Source: Shinella granuli
GTDB taxonomy: Bacteria > Pseudomonadota > Alphaproteobacteria > Rhizobiales > Rhizobiaceae
Length of the DNA stretch: 64,000 bases
Direction: 5' to 3'
NCBI RefSeq assembly: GCF_004341885.1
Contig: NZ_SLVX01000001.1
Span: 248,001 to 312,000, forward strand
Shown here one piece after another: positions 38,137-46,806 of this stretch (position 1 is the first letter of the stretch; each line of letters starts with the position of its first letter). The notes beneath the pieces were generated by a model, which was given only the letters and a program-made list of their open reading frames with translations, made no database searches and was not told the origin of the DNA. The position numbers and the translations under genes were made by a program.

Positions 38137-39128
38137 CGGGCGCCATCCATCGGGTGCAGGTCTTCCGGCAGGAAGGACAGGGTCACCGTCTCGCCGAGCG
38201 CCGGCGGGGCGATGGAGGCCGGCGTCATGGCCGCAATGCGCGCCCCCGCGGCCTCGACCGTCACGCGGTTCGCCGCGCCCAGAAAACTGGTCGCGACAAC
38301 GCGGCCGGCAAAATTCTTGCGGCCGAGGCCATCCCCGAGCGTGATCGCCTCCGGCCTCAGGCTGGCATAGCTATCGCCGAAGCCGAGGGTGCGAACGAAA
38401 TCCGGCGGCAGCACGTTGGAGGAGCCGACGAAATCGGCGACGAAACGCGTTTTCGGCTTCTTGTAGACCTCTTCCGGCGTGCCGAGCTGCTGGATCCTGC
38501 CATCGCTGAACACCGCGATGCGGTCGGCCATCGACAGCGCCTCGCCCTGGTCGTGCGTGACGAAGACGAAGGTGATGCCGAGCGATTTCTGCAGCGATTT
38601 CAATTCTTCCTGCATCTGCTCGCGCAGCTTGAGGTCGAGCGCGCCGAGCGGTTCGTCGAGCAGCAGCACGCGGGGCCGGTTGACGAGCGCCCGGGCGAGC
38701 GCCACGCGCTGGCGCTGGCCGCCGGAGAGCTGGCCGGGCCGGCGCGCGCCGTAGCCGGGCAGCTTCACCATGGCGAGCGCCTCCTCGGCCGCCTTCAGCC
38801 GCTCGGCCTTGCCGACGCCCTTGACCATCAGCCCGTAGGCGACGTTTTCAAGGATCGAGAGATGCGGGAAGAGGGCATAGTCCTGGAACACCGTGTTGAC
38901 GTTGCGCCGGTAGGGCGGCACGCCCTCCGCCGTCTCGCCGAAGATCTCGATATGGCCCGACGTCGGCTGCTCGAAGCCGGCCATCAGGCGCAGGCACGTC
39001 GTCTTGCCGGAACCGGACGGCCCCAGCATGGCGAAGAATTCGCCCTCGGCGATGGCGAGATCCACGCTGTCGACGGCGCGGACAGTGCCGAAATGGCGGG
39101 AGACTTGCTGGAACAGGACGGCGGTCAT
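38133..39128 (-). CDS. ydcT: Polyamine-type ABC transporter ATP-binding protein YdcT
   Basis: A 331-residue ATPase of the PotA/CysA group: Walker A GPSGSGKTT (about 36-44), Q-loop FQDYALFP, signature LSGGQRQR, Walker B VLLLDEP, H-loop THD, and a C-terminal TOBE regulatory domain (from about 240). It energises the YdcU-YdcV permease. Confidence 0.9.
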   Translation of the reverse strand: MTAVLFQQVSRHFGTVRAVDSVDLAIAEGEFFAMLGPSGSGKTTCLRLMAGFEQPTSGHIEIFGETAEGVPPYRRNVNTVFQDYALFPHLSILENVAYGLMVKGVGKAERLKAAEEALAMVKLPGYGARRPGQLSGGQRQRVALARALVNRPRVLLLDEPLGALDLKLREQMQEELKSLQKSLGITFVFVTHDQGEALSMADRIAVFSDGRIQQLGTPEEVYKKPKTRFVADFVGSSNVLPPDFVRTLGFGDSYASLRPEAITLGDGLGRKNFAGRVVATSFLGAANRVTVEAAGARIAAMTPASIAPPALGETVTLSFLPEDLHPMDGAR

Positions 39129-39266
39129 GGGGGACTCCCGGTGTTGTCTGGGCGAGGGGCTGGAGCGTCCGTCGCCTGAAGCTTCGTGGCGGAAAATCGG
39201 CGCGTCTCTTCAATCTGCAGCAACGGCAAAATCACCGCATATGAAAACCGCGAGCGTGCCTCATGT

Positions 39267-39291
39267 CCCTTCTCCCCGCCGGGGAGAAGGG
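39267..39291. repeat. Perfect hairpin between ydcS and ydcT
   Basis: CCCTTCTCCCC and GGGGAGAAGGG form eleven-base arms around GCC. In the operon this follows the binding-protein gene, where such hairpins often protect the upstream mRNA and raise binding-protein output over permease; that role is inferred. Confidence 0.55.
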
Positions 39292-39338
39292 GACGGGCGG
39301 CGGCGGCGTGGCTTACGCGACCGTTCGTCGTCGGCAGC

Positions 39339-40499
39339 TCAACGCCCGCCGATCACGCCGATATAGTCGGAGACCCAGCGGTGGTAGGGCACGCATTCCC
39401 CCTGGCTTTCGCACTTGGTCACCGGCGTGCGCCAGAAGCGGATCTTTTCGAAATTGTCGAAACCGTTGGTCGAGCATCCCTCGTCGGTCAGGAGCGCATT
39501 GCCCTTGCAGGCCGCCGGGACCGAGGGAACCGCGCCGAACCAGGCGGCGGCATCGCCCTGCACCTTGGCGGAAAGCGAATGTTCCATCCACATATAGGCG
39601 CAGTTCGGATGCTGGCTTTCGGCATGCAGCATGGTCGTGTCCGACCAGCCCGTCACGCCCTCTTCCGGGAAGGTCGAGGCGATCGGCTGCTTTTCCGCCT
39701 GCATCAGGTTCACCTGGAACGGCCAGGAGCCGGAGGCGACGACGCCCTCGTTCTTGAAGTCGTCGATCTGGATCATCGCGTCGTGCCAGTAGCGGCCGAC
39801 CAGCGTGCGCTGGACGCGCAAGAGGTCGAGCGCGGCCTTGTACTGGTCCTCGTTGAGTTCGTAGGGGTCCTTGATGCCGAGGTCCGGGCTGTGCGCCATC
39901 AGGTAGGTCGCCGCGTCCGCGATGTGGATCGGGCCGTCATAGGCCTGCACGCGGCCTTTGTTCGACTTGCCGTCCGGCAGCGTCATCTCCTCGAAGACGA
40001 CCTTCCAGCTCGTCGGCGCCGCGTCCTTGAAGGCCTCGGTGTTGTACATCAGCACGTTCGGCCCCCACAGATAGGGCGTTCCGTAGTGCACGCCGTTCAC
40101 CGTGTGCCAGGGCGCGTTCTGCAGGCGCTCGTCGACGGTCTTCCAGCTCGGGATGAGGTCGGTGTTGATCGGCTGCACGCGCTTGCCCGCGACGAGGCGG
40201 AGCGAGGCGTCGCCCGAGGCGGTGACGAGGTCGAAGCCGCCCTCGTTCATCAGCGCCACCATTTCATCCGAGGTGGCGGCGGTCTTCACCGTCACCTTGC
40301 AGCTCGTGTTCTTCTCGAATTCGCTGACCCAGTCGTAGTTCTTGTCCGTCTCGCCGCGCTCGATATAGCCGGCCCAGGCGACGATGGAGACTTCGCCCTC
40401 GCCTGGCCCAAGCTCCTTCAGCGGCTCCTGGGCGATGGCGGCGGTGGCGAAGGCGAGCGAAAGGGTAAGCGCGGTGCAGGAATGCAGAAGTCGCTTCAT
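39339..40499 (-). CDS. ydcS: Polyamine-type ABC transporter substrate-binding protein YdcS
   Basis: A 386-residue PotD/YdcS-type binding protein with a signal peptide (residues 1-23, AIAQ). Motifs include VAWAGYIERG near the start of the mature domain and YLWGPNVLMYN. Paired cysteines near the C-terminus (CSTNG, KCESQGEC) suggest disulfides. It heads a ydcSTUV-patD operon, so putrescine or a related amine is the expected ligand. Trimethylated amines are also conceivable given the carnitine genes 9 kb away; that is inference. Confidence 0.87.
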   Translation of the reverse strand: MKRLLHSCTALTLSLAFATAAIAQEPLKELGPGEGEVSIVAWAGYIERGETDKNYDWVSEFEKNTSCKVTVKTAATSDEMVALMNEGGFDLVTASGDASLRLVAGKRVQPINTDLIPSWKTVDERLQNAPWHTVNGVHYGTPYLWGPNVLMYNTEAFKDAAPTSWKVVFEEMTLPDGKSNKGRVQAYDGPIHIADAATYLMAHSPDLGIKDPYELNEDQYKAALDLLRVQRTLVGRYWHDAMIQIDDFKNEGVVASGSWPFQVNLMQAEKQPIASTFPEEGVTGWSDTTMLHAESQHPNCAYMWMEHSLSAKVQGDAAAWFGAVPSVPAACKGNALLTDEGCSTNGFDNFEKIRFWRTPVTKCESQGECVPYHRWVSDYIGVIGGR

Positions 40500-40643
40500 G
40501 ACAGTCTCCCGGTTTGGTCCGCTTGTCTGCGGTATTGTTCCCGGACGAGAAGGTGCCGCGCTTTCGCCGCTTTCGCAAATTCATTAATCAGAATGTCGGT
40601 ATCGGAAATTCCGAAAGCGGCGGAGGTGTGCCGTGTCTTGTGG

Positions 40644-40666
40644 ATCCTCGGGTCAAGCCCGAGGAT
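40644..40666. repeat. REP-like palindrome, left copy
   Basis: ATCCTCGGG and CCCGAGGAT pair around TCAAG. It faces a second copy at 40754-40774 in inverted orientation, the usual arrangement of rhizobial paired REP elements. Confidence 0.65.
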
Positions 40667-40753
40667 GACGACAGAAGAGAGGGCGTCAGACAAAGAGAGG
40701 GGCCCGCGTGCCGCACCGGCCAAGAGGCTGGCAACCTCTCCTCCTCTCCGTCA

Positions 40754-40774
40754 TCCTCGGGCTTGACCCGAGGA
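40754..40774. repeat. REP-like palindrome, right copy
   Basis: TCCTCGGG and CCCGAGGA pair around CTTGA; the sequence outside the palindrome (CTCTCCGTCA) is the inverse of that beside the left copy. Confidence 0.65.
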
Positions 40775-41031
40775 CCCACGCCCCACGGCACGCCCTCGCC
40801 GCTAAAAAACACGCCCCGCCGTTTTGCCCCGATCACGTCGCCGGGCGTGCCTGTGTGGCACACAACATGGCGGCTCGTGCGGCGCAGTGGAAGACGGTGC
40901 CGACCGGCAGTCATGGCTGCGGCACCGTGAATCCTGAGGGCGTGCATGACCTTTCTTCGGAAGGGCGCGCCACCGTTCCCACGCACCCCGCCATTGCAGA
41001 GAGGCCGAAGTCGCGGGCAAAAACCGCCGAA

Positions 41032-41089
41032 CGGGGCGCTGGACGGTGCCACATACAAACATTCAGTCGAGGCAGCCTCCAGCGCCCCG
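41032..41089. repeat. 12-base inverted repeat with long loop
   Basis: CGGGGCGCTGGA (41032-41043) and TCCAGCGCCCCG (41078-41089) are perfect arms around a 34-base loop, 75 bp past the LysR stop on that gene's transcript. It may be a 3' hairpin; no T tract follows. Confidence 0.4.
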
Positions 41090-41163
41090 TCCGAATGCTC
41101 CCGCAAAACCCCGGCGCGCTGGCGTGTGGGGATGAAGCTGCAGGAAGAGGTTCGACGCCGCCG

Positions 41164-42072
41164 CTACCGCCCCCGACCGCTTCGCAGCGCCTCCGCCAGC
41201 CCGACGAAATCCCGTGCCGCCTGCGGCAGGCTGGAGCCCTTGCGCCAGACCATGCCGACCTGCACGACGGGAAGCGCCCCCGACACGTCGCGGCTTTCGA
41301 TGCGATCGCCTTCCAGCGACCAGGGGCGATAGACGAGGTCGGGCAGCAGCGCGATGCCGGCCCCGGTGGCGACGAGGCTGCGCACCGCCTCCACCGAGCG
41401 GGTGCGGAAGGCGACATGCGGGCGGGCGCCGAGCGCGGTCAGCAGCTTGCCGGTGTTCTCCTCGATTTCGTCGACCGTCAGCATGATCAGCGGCTCCTTG
41501 GCGATGTCGCTGACGGAAATGATGTCGGCCGAGACGAGCGGATGGCCGATCGGCAGCCAGAGGCGGTAGGGCGAGGTTTCGAGGATCTCCGCCTGCAGCG
41601 CCATACGGTCGCGCAGGTTCGAGATGACCATGACGGCGACGTCCAGCTCGCCGCCGACCAGGAGATGCTCCAGATAGGAGCCGTTGTCTTCGATGGCGCT
41701 CACCTCGATGCCGGGAAAGGCGCGACGATAGCGCGAGAGCAGGTCCGACAGCACGTAGCCGGCGACGAGGGAGGTGACGCCGAGATTGAGCTGGCCCTTT
41801 TCCGCCGTGCGGTTGTCGGAGAAGGAGCGACGGGCATCCGAGACGTTTGCCAGGATCTTCGTGGCGTGGCGCAGGAACTGGTGGCCGTTGTGCGTCGTCG
41901 TGAGGCCGCGCGGATGGCGCTCGAAGAGCTCGACGCCGAGGTCGGATTCGAGCTCCTTGATCGCCTCGGTGATCGAGGATTGCGAGATCGAGAGGTTTTG
42001 CGCCGCGCGCGTCACGGAACCCTGCTCCGCGACGGCGACGAAATATTGCAATTGCCGGAAGGTGAACGCCAT
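41164..42072 (-). CDS. LysR-family transcriptional regulator
   Basis: A 302-residue LTTR: N-terminal HTH (RQLQYFVAVAEQGSVTRAAQNLSISQ starts the recognition region, residues 5-63) and LysR substrate domain. The start at 42072 gives normal length. It is divergent from the alpha/beta hydrolase gene with 210 bp between, so it probably controls that hydrolase; it could instead act on ydcS, whose gene lies downstream on the same strand. Confidence 0.88.
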   Translation of the reverse strand: MAFTFRQLQYFVAVAEQGSVTRAAQNLSISQSSITEAIKELESDLGVELFERHPRGLTTTHNGHQFLRHATKILANVSDARRSFSDNRTAEKGQLNLGVTSLVAGYVLSDLLSRYRRAFPGIEVSAIEDNGSYLEHLLVGGELDVAVMVISNLRDRMALQAEILETSPYRLWLPIGHPLVSADIISVSDIAKEPLIMLTVDEIEENTGKLLTALGARPHVAFRTRSVEAVRSLVATGAGIALLPDLVYRPWSLEGDRIESRDVSGALPVVQVGMVWRKGSSLPQAARDFVGLAEALRSGRGR

Positions 42073-42282
42073 GGCGGCAGTTAATATGCCCGGCGCGGGC
42101 GAGGCAAGCGCCGAAAATTCCTTGGGAAAGCCGCGGACGGGACAGGCGCGCGGGGTGTGCGCTGCTATGATCCCCGCCATTTCCAGCCGGGGCAGCGTCG
42201 CTCCGGCACCTGACAATGCGACAGGATACGTCCTGATGCCAGTTCCGTCACGCCGGAACGGCGCCGGCAACGAGGAGCCGCC

Positions 42283-43194
42283 ATGACCGAACGCCCCATG
42301 CCGACCGAGGAGGGCATCCTGGCCTTCCACAAGCGCTGCGAGGATTTTTATCCCGCCGATGCCGTCGACGCGGATATCGGGCGGCAGCGCGGCTGGTACG
42401 ATGCGCTCTGCGCCGCCTTCGACGCGCCGCCGCCGGCGGGCATGATCAAGCAGGACGGCGTCATCGCGGGACGCATCCCGGTGCGCCGTTATCGCCCGGC
42501 GGCGGTGACGAGCGCGACGCGGCTTTTCTACATCCACGGCGGCGGCTTCGTCGTCGGCTCGCTCGACAGCCATGATGCGATCTGTGCCGAGCTTTCCGAG
42601 GCCGCGGGCGCCGAACTCGTGTCCGTCGATTACCGCCTGTCGCCGGAGCATGTCTGGCCCGCCGCTTTCGACGATTGCTGGGCCGTGCTGATCGAGCTTC
42701 TCCTGGAAAGCCATCCGGTCGTGGTGGTCGGCGACAGCGCGGGCGGCAACCTTGCGGCCGGCATCGTGCTGAAGGCGCGCGACGAGGGGCTGACGGGCAT
42801 TGCCGGGCAGGCGCTGGTCTATCCGGGCCTTGGCGGCGACCTTGCCTCCGGCTCCTACCTGGAGATGGCCGAGGCGCCGGGTCTTTCGACCGCCGACGTC
42901 GCCTATTACCGGGAGGTCTACAAGGCGCCGGAGGAGGCCGTGCATGCCTTCCCGCTGCGGGCGGAAAACCTTGCCGGCCTGCCGCCCGCCTTCATCACCG
43001 GCGCTCATTTCGATCCGCTGCGCGACGATGCGCGGGCCTATGCGGCGCGGCTGGCGCTTGCCGGTGTTGCGGTGGAGTTTCGCGAGGAGAGGCAGATGAT
43101 CCACGCCTGGCTGCGCGCGCGTTTCATGAGCGCGGGCGCGAAGGCCGGTTTTGCGGCGCTGTGCGATGCCGTGCGCCGGATGGCCCATCCATGA
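42283..43194 (+). CDS. Alpha/beta hydrolase (hormone-sensitive lipase family)
   Basis: A 303-residue cytosolic esterase with the oxyanion motif HGGGF (about 86-90), nucleophile Ser in GDSAGG (about 152), Asp in FDPLRDDA and His in QMIHAW. Substrate is probably a short-chain or carbamoyl ester. Its stop overlaps the start of the ACT-domain gene by 4 bp (ATGA). Divergent from a LysR gene. Confidence 0.87.
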   Translation: MTERPMPTEEGILAFHKRCEDFYPADAVDADIGRQRGWYDALCAAFDAPPPAGMIKQDGVIAGRIPVRRYRPAAVTSATRLFYIHGGGFVVGSLDSHDAICAELSEAAGAELVSVDYRLSPEHVWPAAFDDCWAVLIELLLESHPVVVVGDSAGGNLAAGIVLKARDEGLTGIAGQALVYPGLGGDLASGSYLEMAEAPGLSTADVAYYREVYKAPEEAVHAFPLRAENLAGLPPAFITGAHFDPLRDDARAYAARLALAGVAVEFREERQMIHAWLRARFMSAGAKAGFAALCDAVRRMAHP

Positions 43195-43607
43195 GCGGGA
43201 TCACCGATCTCGACGAATTGCTGGCGACGATGGAGCCGGCGCTGGCGGACGGGGCTTTCGTCTATGCCTGCGTGCCGGCCGGCGATCTGGAAGGCCATCT
43301 TTCTCGCGGGCCGGTCGGTCTCTTCCGCGAGGCGGAGGGCGTGACGCTGATCCTGCCGGCCGAGGCGGCGGAAGGGCTGGCGGCAAGCCCGCCGATGCGG
43401 ATGATCACGCTCACCGTGCACTCCTCGCTGGAGGCAGTGGGGCTGACGGCGGCCTTCGCCACGGCGCTGACGACGGAAGGCATCAGCGCCAACGTGGTTG
43501 CCGGCTACCATCATGACCATATATTCGTGCCGGAGCGGGATGGCGAACGGGCATTGGAAACGTTGCGTGTGCTGTCGCGTGCGGCGCGTGAAAAGGGAGA
43601 CAGGTGA
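43191..43607 (+). CDS. ACT-domain protein (ACT_3, formerly DUF2241)
   Basis: A 138-residue protein with paired ACT-like folds (RMITLTVHSSLEAVGLTAAFATALTTEGISANVVAGYHHDHIFV is the second, quoted here only by its core VHSSLEAVGLTAAFA). Members probably bind amino acids. It is translationally coupled to the hydrolase and to the next gene. Confidence 0.78.
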   Translation: MSGITDLDELLATMEPALADGAFVYACVPAGDLEGHLSRGPVGLFREAEGVTLILPAEAAEGLAASPPMRMITLTVHSSLEAVGLTAAFATALTTEGISANVVAGYHHDHIFVPERDGERALETLRVLSRAAREKGDR

Positions 43608-43957
43608 TGAGATCTTTGCCGTTTGCGGGTGCCGTTCTGGGCTTCGCTCTCGGGGCGGCGGGGCCGTCCGTTTCCGTCGCTGAGGATGCGCCCCAGCCCA
43701 TTCCATCCTGCGCCATGTCCGGTTCGAAGAGCGTCTTCATCGGCGGTGCGCCGGCGCTGCGCCTCTCCGACGTGGTGAACTGCCCGCCGGAACTCTACGA
43801 AATCGTGCCGAGCATCATGATCGAGGGCCAGCCCATGGTGAAATTCCGCACGGGCGTCGGCGAGAAGGGCAATTGCACGGCGCGTGGCGAGGAGACGGTG
43901 ATGGCCGAAGGCGAATCGGCCAGCCGGCTCGGCGATGTGACCTGCACGCAGAATTGA
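43607..43957 (+). CDS. Secreted PAAR-like protein
   Basis: A 116-residue protein with a signal peptide (hydrophobic core 5-19, cleavage near SVA). The mature part has two PAAR-like units: VFIGGAPALRLSDVVNC and VMAEGESASRLGDVTC, with four cysteines. PAAR proteins normally tip type VI secretion spikes and lack a Sec signal; there are no T6SS genes here, so a periplasmic role is more likely. GTG at 43604 is an alternative start. The last six codons lie inside a tandem duplication. Confidence 0.6.
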   Translation: MRSLPFAGAVLGFALGAAGPSVSVAEDAPQPIPSCAMSGSKSVFIGGAPALRLSDVVNCPPELYEIVPSIMIEGQPMVKFRTGVGEKGNCTARGEETVMAEGESASRLGDVTCTQN

Positions 43958-44320
43958 ATGTTCGGAGGATTTGTCCCTCGCCCTAGCCCTCTCCCCGCAA
44001 GCGGGGAGAGGGGACTTGCCCTGCTAACGGGTATTGGTTGGGGAAACCGGTGCGGCATATTCCCTTCGCCCCGTTTACGGGGAGAAGGTGGCCGGCAGGC
44101 CGGATGAGGGGCGGCCCGGGGAATTGCCGTACCTGCACGCAGAATTGAATGTTCGGAGGATTTGTCCCTCACATAACCCTCTTCCCGCAAGCGGGAGAGG
44201 GGACTTGCCCTGCTAACGGGTATTGGTTGGGGAAACCGGTGCGGCATATCCCCTTCACCCCGTTTACGGGGAGAAGGTGGCCGGCAGGCCGGATGAGGGG
44301 CGGCCCGGGGAATTGCCGTA
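43940..44320 (+). repeat. Tandem direct duplication of ~191 bp
   Basis: Unit 1 (43940-44130) and unit 2 (44131-44320) are nearly identical; the few differences cluster in the first hairpin. Each unit begins with the last 18 bases of the PAAR-like gene and contains two hairpins (CTCTCCCC-GCAAG-CGGGGAGAGG type, and CCCCGTTTACGGGG). The duplicate copy of the gene end is not translated. Confidence 0.85.
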
Positions 44321-44328
44321 AAAGGAAA

Positions 44329-44353
44329 CGGGCGGCCGAAGCCGCCCGTTTTT
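44329..44353. terminator. Bidirectional rho-independent terminator
   Basis: CGGGCGGC-CGAA-GCCGCCCG followed by TTTTTG on the plus strand; on the minus strand the loop is TTCG and the stem is followed by TTTCCTTTTA. It separates the PAAR gene region from the end of the convergent peptide-transporter operon. Confidence 0.8.
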
Positions 44354-44354
44354 G

Positions 44355-45986
44355 TCAGTTGCCGGCGCTTTCCATGCGCCGTGTCGTCAGCACCTTCTCC
44401 AGCCAGCCGATCTCCATTTCGGGAACGGATTTCAGCAGGAGGTCGGTGTAATCGTCGAAGGGCGGCGAGAGCACCTTCGATTTCGGGCCGAAACGCACGA
44501 GCTTTCCCCGATGCATCACGGCCACCGAATCGGCAATCGCGCGGACGATGGCGATGTCGTGGGTGATGAACATGTAGGAGACATGGGTCTCGTCCTGGAG
44601 TTTCAGGAGAAGTTTCAGGATGCCTTCGGCCACCAGCGGGTCGAGGGCGGAAGTCGGTTCGTCGCAGAGGATGAGCTCGGGCTGGGCCGCCAGCGCCCGT
44701 GCGATGGCGACGCGCTGCTTCTGGCCGCCGGAGAGTTCCGCCGGATAGCGGTCGGCGAAGCGGCCGCCCATCTCGATCTGCTCCAGCAGTTCCTTCACCC
44801 GCTCCGTTTTTTGCTGGCCGCGCATGCCATAGTAGAAGGTGAGCGGACGGCCGACGATGTCGCGCACCGTCTGGCGCGGGTTCATCGCGGTGTCGGCCAT
44901 CTGGTAGATCATCTGGATGCGGCGCAGTTCGTCGTTCGACCGGCCCTTCAGCGCCCGCGGCAAGGGTTTGCCGTCGAAGCTGATCGTGCCCTCCTGCGGC
45001 GGCAAGAGGCCGGTGATGACGCGGGCGAGGGTGGACTTGCCGGAGCCCGATTCGCCCACCACCGCCAGCGTCTGGCCCTTCGGCAGGTGCAGCGAGACGT
45101 TCTGCAGCACCTTGAAGCCGTTGGAATAGCCGGCGGTGATGTTGTCGACCTTGAGGAGCGTATCCGACTGGTCGGGCGCCTCGTCCCGCTTGGTGCCGCG
45201 CACGTTGACCAGCGCGCGGGTATAATCCTGCGTCGGGGCTTCGATGATCTGTTTCACCGAGCCGTATTCCACCATCTTGCCGTGGCGGAGCACGAGGATA
45301 TCGTCCGTGATCTGCGCCACGACGGCGAGGTCGTGGGTGATGTAGAGCGCGGCCGTATGCGTCTCCTCGATGGCGTGCTTGATGGCGGCGAGCACGTCGA
45401 TCTGGGTCGTCACGTCGAGCGCGGTGGTCGGCTCGTCGAAGACGATGAGTTCCGGATTGGGGCAGAGCGCCATGGCGGTCATGGCGCGCTGGAGCTGGCC
45501 GCCCGAGACCTGGTGCGGGTAGCGCTGGCCGAAGGTTTCGGGATTGGGCAGGCCGAGCACCTTGAAGAGGTAGAGCGCGCGCTTTTCCGCGTCCGCCCGG
45601 CTCATGATACCGTGTTTCAGCGAGGCCTCGATCACCTGTTCGCCGAGCCGGTGGGCGGGGTTGAAAGCCGCTGCCGCCGACTGGGCGACGTAGCAGACCT
45701 TGCAGCCGCGCACCTTGCGGATGCCGGCCGGCGAGAGCTTTAGAATATCCTCGCCGTTGAGTTTTACCTCGCCGCCGGTGATGCGCACCCCGCCGCGGCC
45801 ATAGGCGAGCGCGGTGAGGCCGATGGTCGATTTTCCCGCGCCCGATTCGCCGATGAGGCCGAGCACCTTGCCCTTCTCGACGTCGAAGGAGACGCCTTCG
45901 ACGAGCGTCACCGTCCGGGGCGGCTCGCCCGGCGGGTAGCTGGTCGCCTCAATCTTGAGGTTCTTGACGGAAAGAAGATCAGGCAT
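44355..45986 (-). CDS. Fused peptide-type ABC transporter ATPase (DppD-DppF)
   Basis: A 543-residue protein with two complete nucleotide-binding domains. NBD1: Walker A GESGAGKST, signature VSGGQLQR, Walker B LIVFDEP. NBD2: GESGSGKST (from about residue 310), LSGGQKQR, LILCDEP. Each is followed by the oligopeptide-type C-terminal region. In most systems the two halves are separate proteins; fusions occur in Rhizobiales. It ends the operon at a strong terminator and overlaps the permease gene by 8 bp. Confidence 0.9.
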   Translation of the reverse strand: MPDLLSVKNLKIEATSYPPGEPPRTVTLVEGVSFDVEKGKVLGLIGESGAGKSTIGLTALAYGRGGVRITGGEVKLNGEDILKLSPAGIRKVRGCKVCYVAQSAAAAFNPAHRLGEQVIEASLKHGIMSRADAEKRALYLFKVLGLPNPETFGQRYPHQVSGGQLQRAMTAMALCPNPELIVFDEPTTALDVTTQIDVLAAIKHAIEETHTAALYITHDLAVVAQITDDILVLRHGKMVEYGSVKQIIEAPTQDYTRALVNVRGTKRDEAPDQSDTLLKVDNITAGYSNGFKVLQNVSLHLPKGQTLAVVGESGSGKSTLARVITGLLPPQEGTISFDGKPLPRALKGRSNDELRRIQMIYQMADTAMNPRQTVRDIVGRPLTFYYGMRGQQKTERVKELLEQIEMGGRFADRYPAELSGGQKQRVAIARALAAQPELILCDEPTSALDPLVAEGILKLLLKLQDETHVSYMFITHDIAIVRAIADSVAVMHRGKLVRFGPKSKVLSPPFDDYTDLLLKSVPEMEIGWLEKVLTTRRMESAGN

Positions 45987-46806
45987 CGCCGCGGCCCCCC
46001 TTGAGGCTGGAAGTCCGTTTCATCAGCCAGTCGACGACGAGGTTGACGCAGATGGCGAGCCCCGCGATCGCGCCGCCCGGAATGAGGGCGGCCGAAATGC
46101 CGAAGATGATGCCGTCCTTGTTGTCCTTCACCATGCCGCCCCAGTCCGCCGCCGGCGGCTGGATGCCGAGGCCGAGGAAGGAGAGGGTGGAGAGGAACAG
46201 GATCGAGAAGGCGAAGCGCAGGCCGAATTCGGCGAGCAGCGGCGAGAGCGTGTTGGGCAGGATCTCCCGGAAGATGATCCAGCCCGTGCCTTCGCCGCGC
46301 AGCCTTGCCGCCTCCACGAATTCCATGACGGCCACATCGAGCGCGACGGCGCGGCCGATGCGGTAGACGCGGGTACTGTCAAGGACCGCCATGACGAGGA
46401 TGAGGATCCAGAGCTGCTGCGGCAGCACGGCGAGCACGACGAGGGCGAAGATCAGCGTCGGGATCGCCATCATCAGGTCGTTGAAGCGCGAGAAGGCCTG
46501 GTCGATGAACCCGCCCGTCACCGCCGCCGTGAAGGAGAGCAGCATGCCGAGCGAGAAGGACAGCACGGTGGCCGCCAGCGCCACGAAGATCGTGGTGCGC
46601 GCGCCGAAGATCAGCCGCGAGAAGAGGTCGCGGCCGAGATTGTCGGTGCCGAGCAGATGGTCGCCGCCCATCGGCTGCCAGACGGAGCCGACGATCTGGC
46701 TTTCGCCATAGGGGGCGATGAGCGGGGCGAAGACGGCGCAGAAGATCGCGAGCGCGATGCCAAGGATGCCGACCCAGGCGCTGATGGGGATGGTGGAAAG
46801 TCTCAT
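45979..46806 (-). CDS. Peptide-type ABC transporter permease (DppC family)
   Basis: A 275-residue inner-membrane permease with the DppC-type start (IAPYGESQIVG and GTDNLGRDLFSRLIFGART) and the EAA loop EAARLRGEGTGWIIFREILPN. It overlaps both neighbours by a few bases, and with the DppB-type subunit forms the channel. Confidence 0.9.
   Translation of the reverse strand: MRLSTIPISAWVGILGIALAIFCAVFAPLIAPYGESQIVGSVWQPMGGDHLLGTDNLGRDLFSRLIFGARTTIFVALAATVLSFSLGMLLSFTAAVTGGFIDQAFSRFNDLMMAIPTLIFALVVLAVLPQQLWILILVMAVLDSTRVYRIGRAVALDVAVMEFVEAARLRGEGTGWIIFREILPNTLSPLLAEFGLRFAFSILFLSTLSFLGLGIQPPAADWGGMVKDNKDGIIFGISAALIPGGAIAGLAICVNLVVDWLMKRTSSLKGGRGDA

Larger units (their letters stand above)
40500..41163. 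other. 664-bp intergenic region upstream of ydcS
   Basis: Contains two facing REP-like palindromes (listed separately), a long-looped inverted repeat near the LysR end and presumably the ydcS promoter next to 40500. Open frames here translate the palindromes (PRVKPEDD-type peptides) and are not supported as genes. I see no RNA gene. Confidence 0.5.

Noticed and set aside
40708-41106. Open frames in the 40.5-41.2 kb gap as genes
   Set aside because: They mostly translate REP-like palindromes (PRVKPEDD-type peptides), lack ribosome sites and exist on both strands.
43940-44320. CRISPR array or VNTR
   Set aside because: Only two long adjacent units without spacers; it is a tandem duplication.
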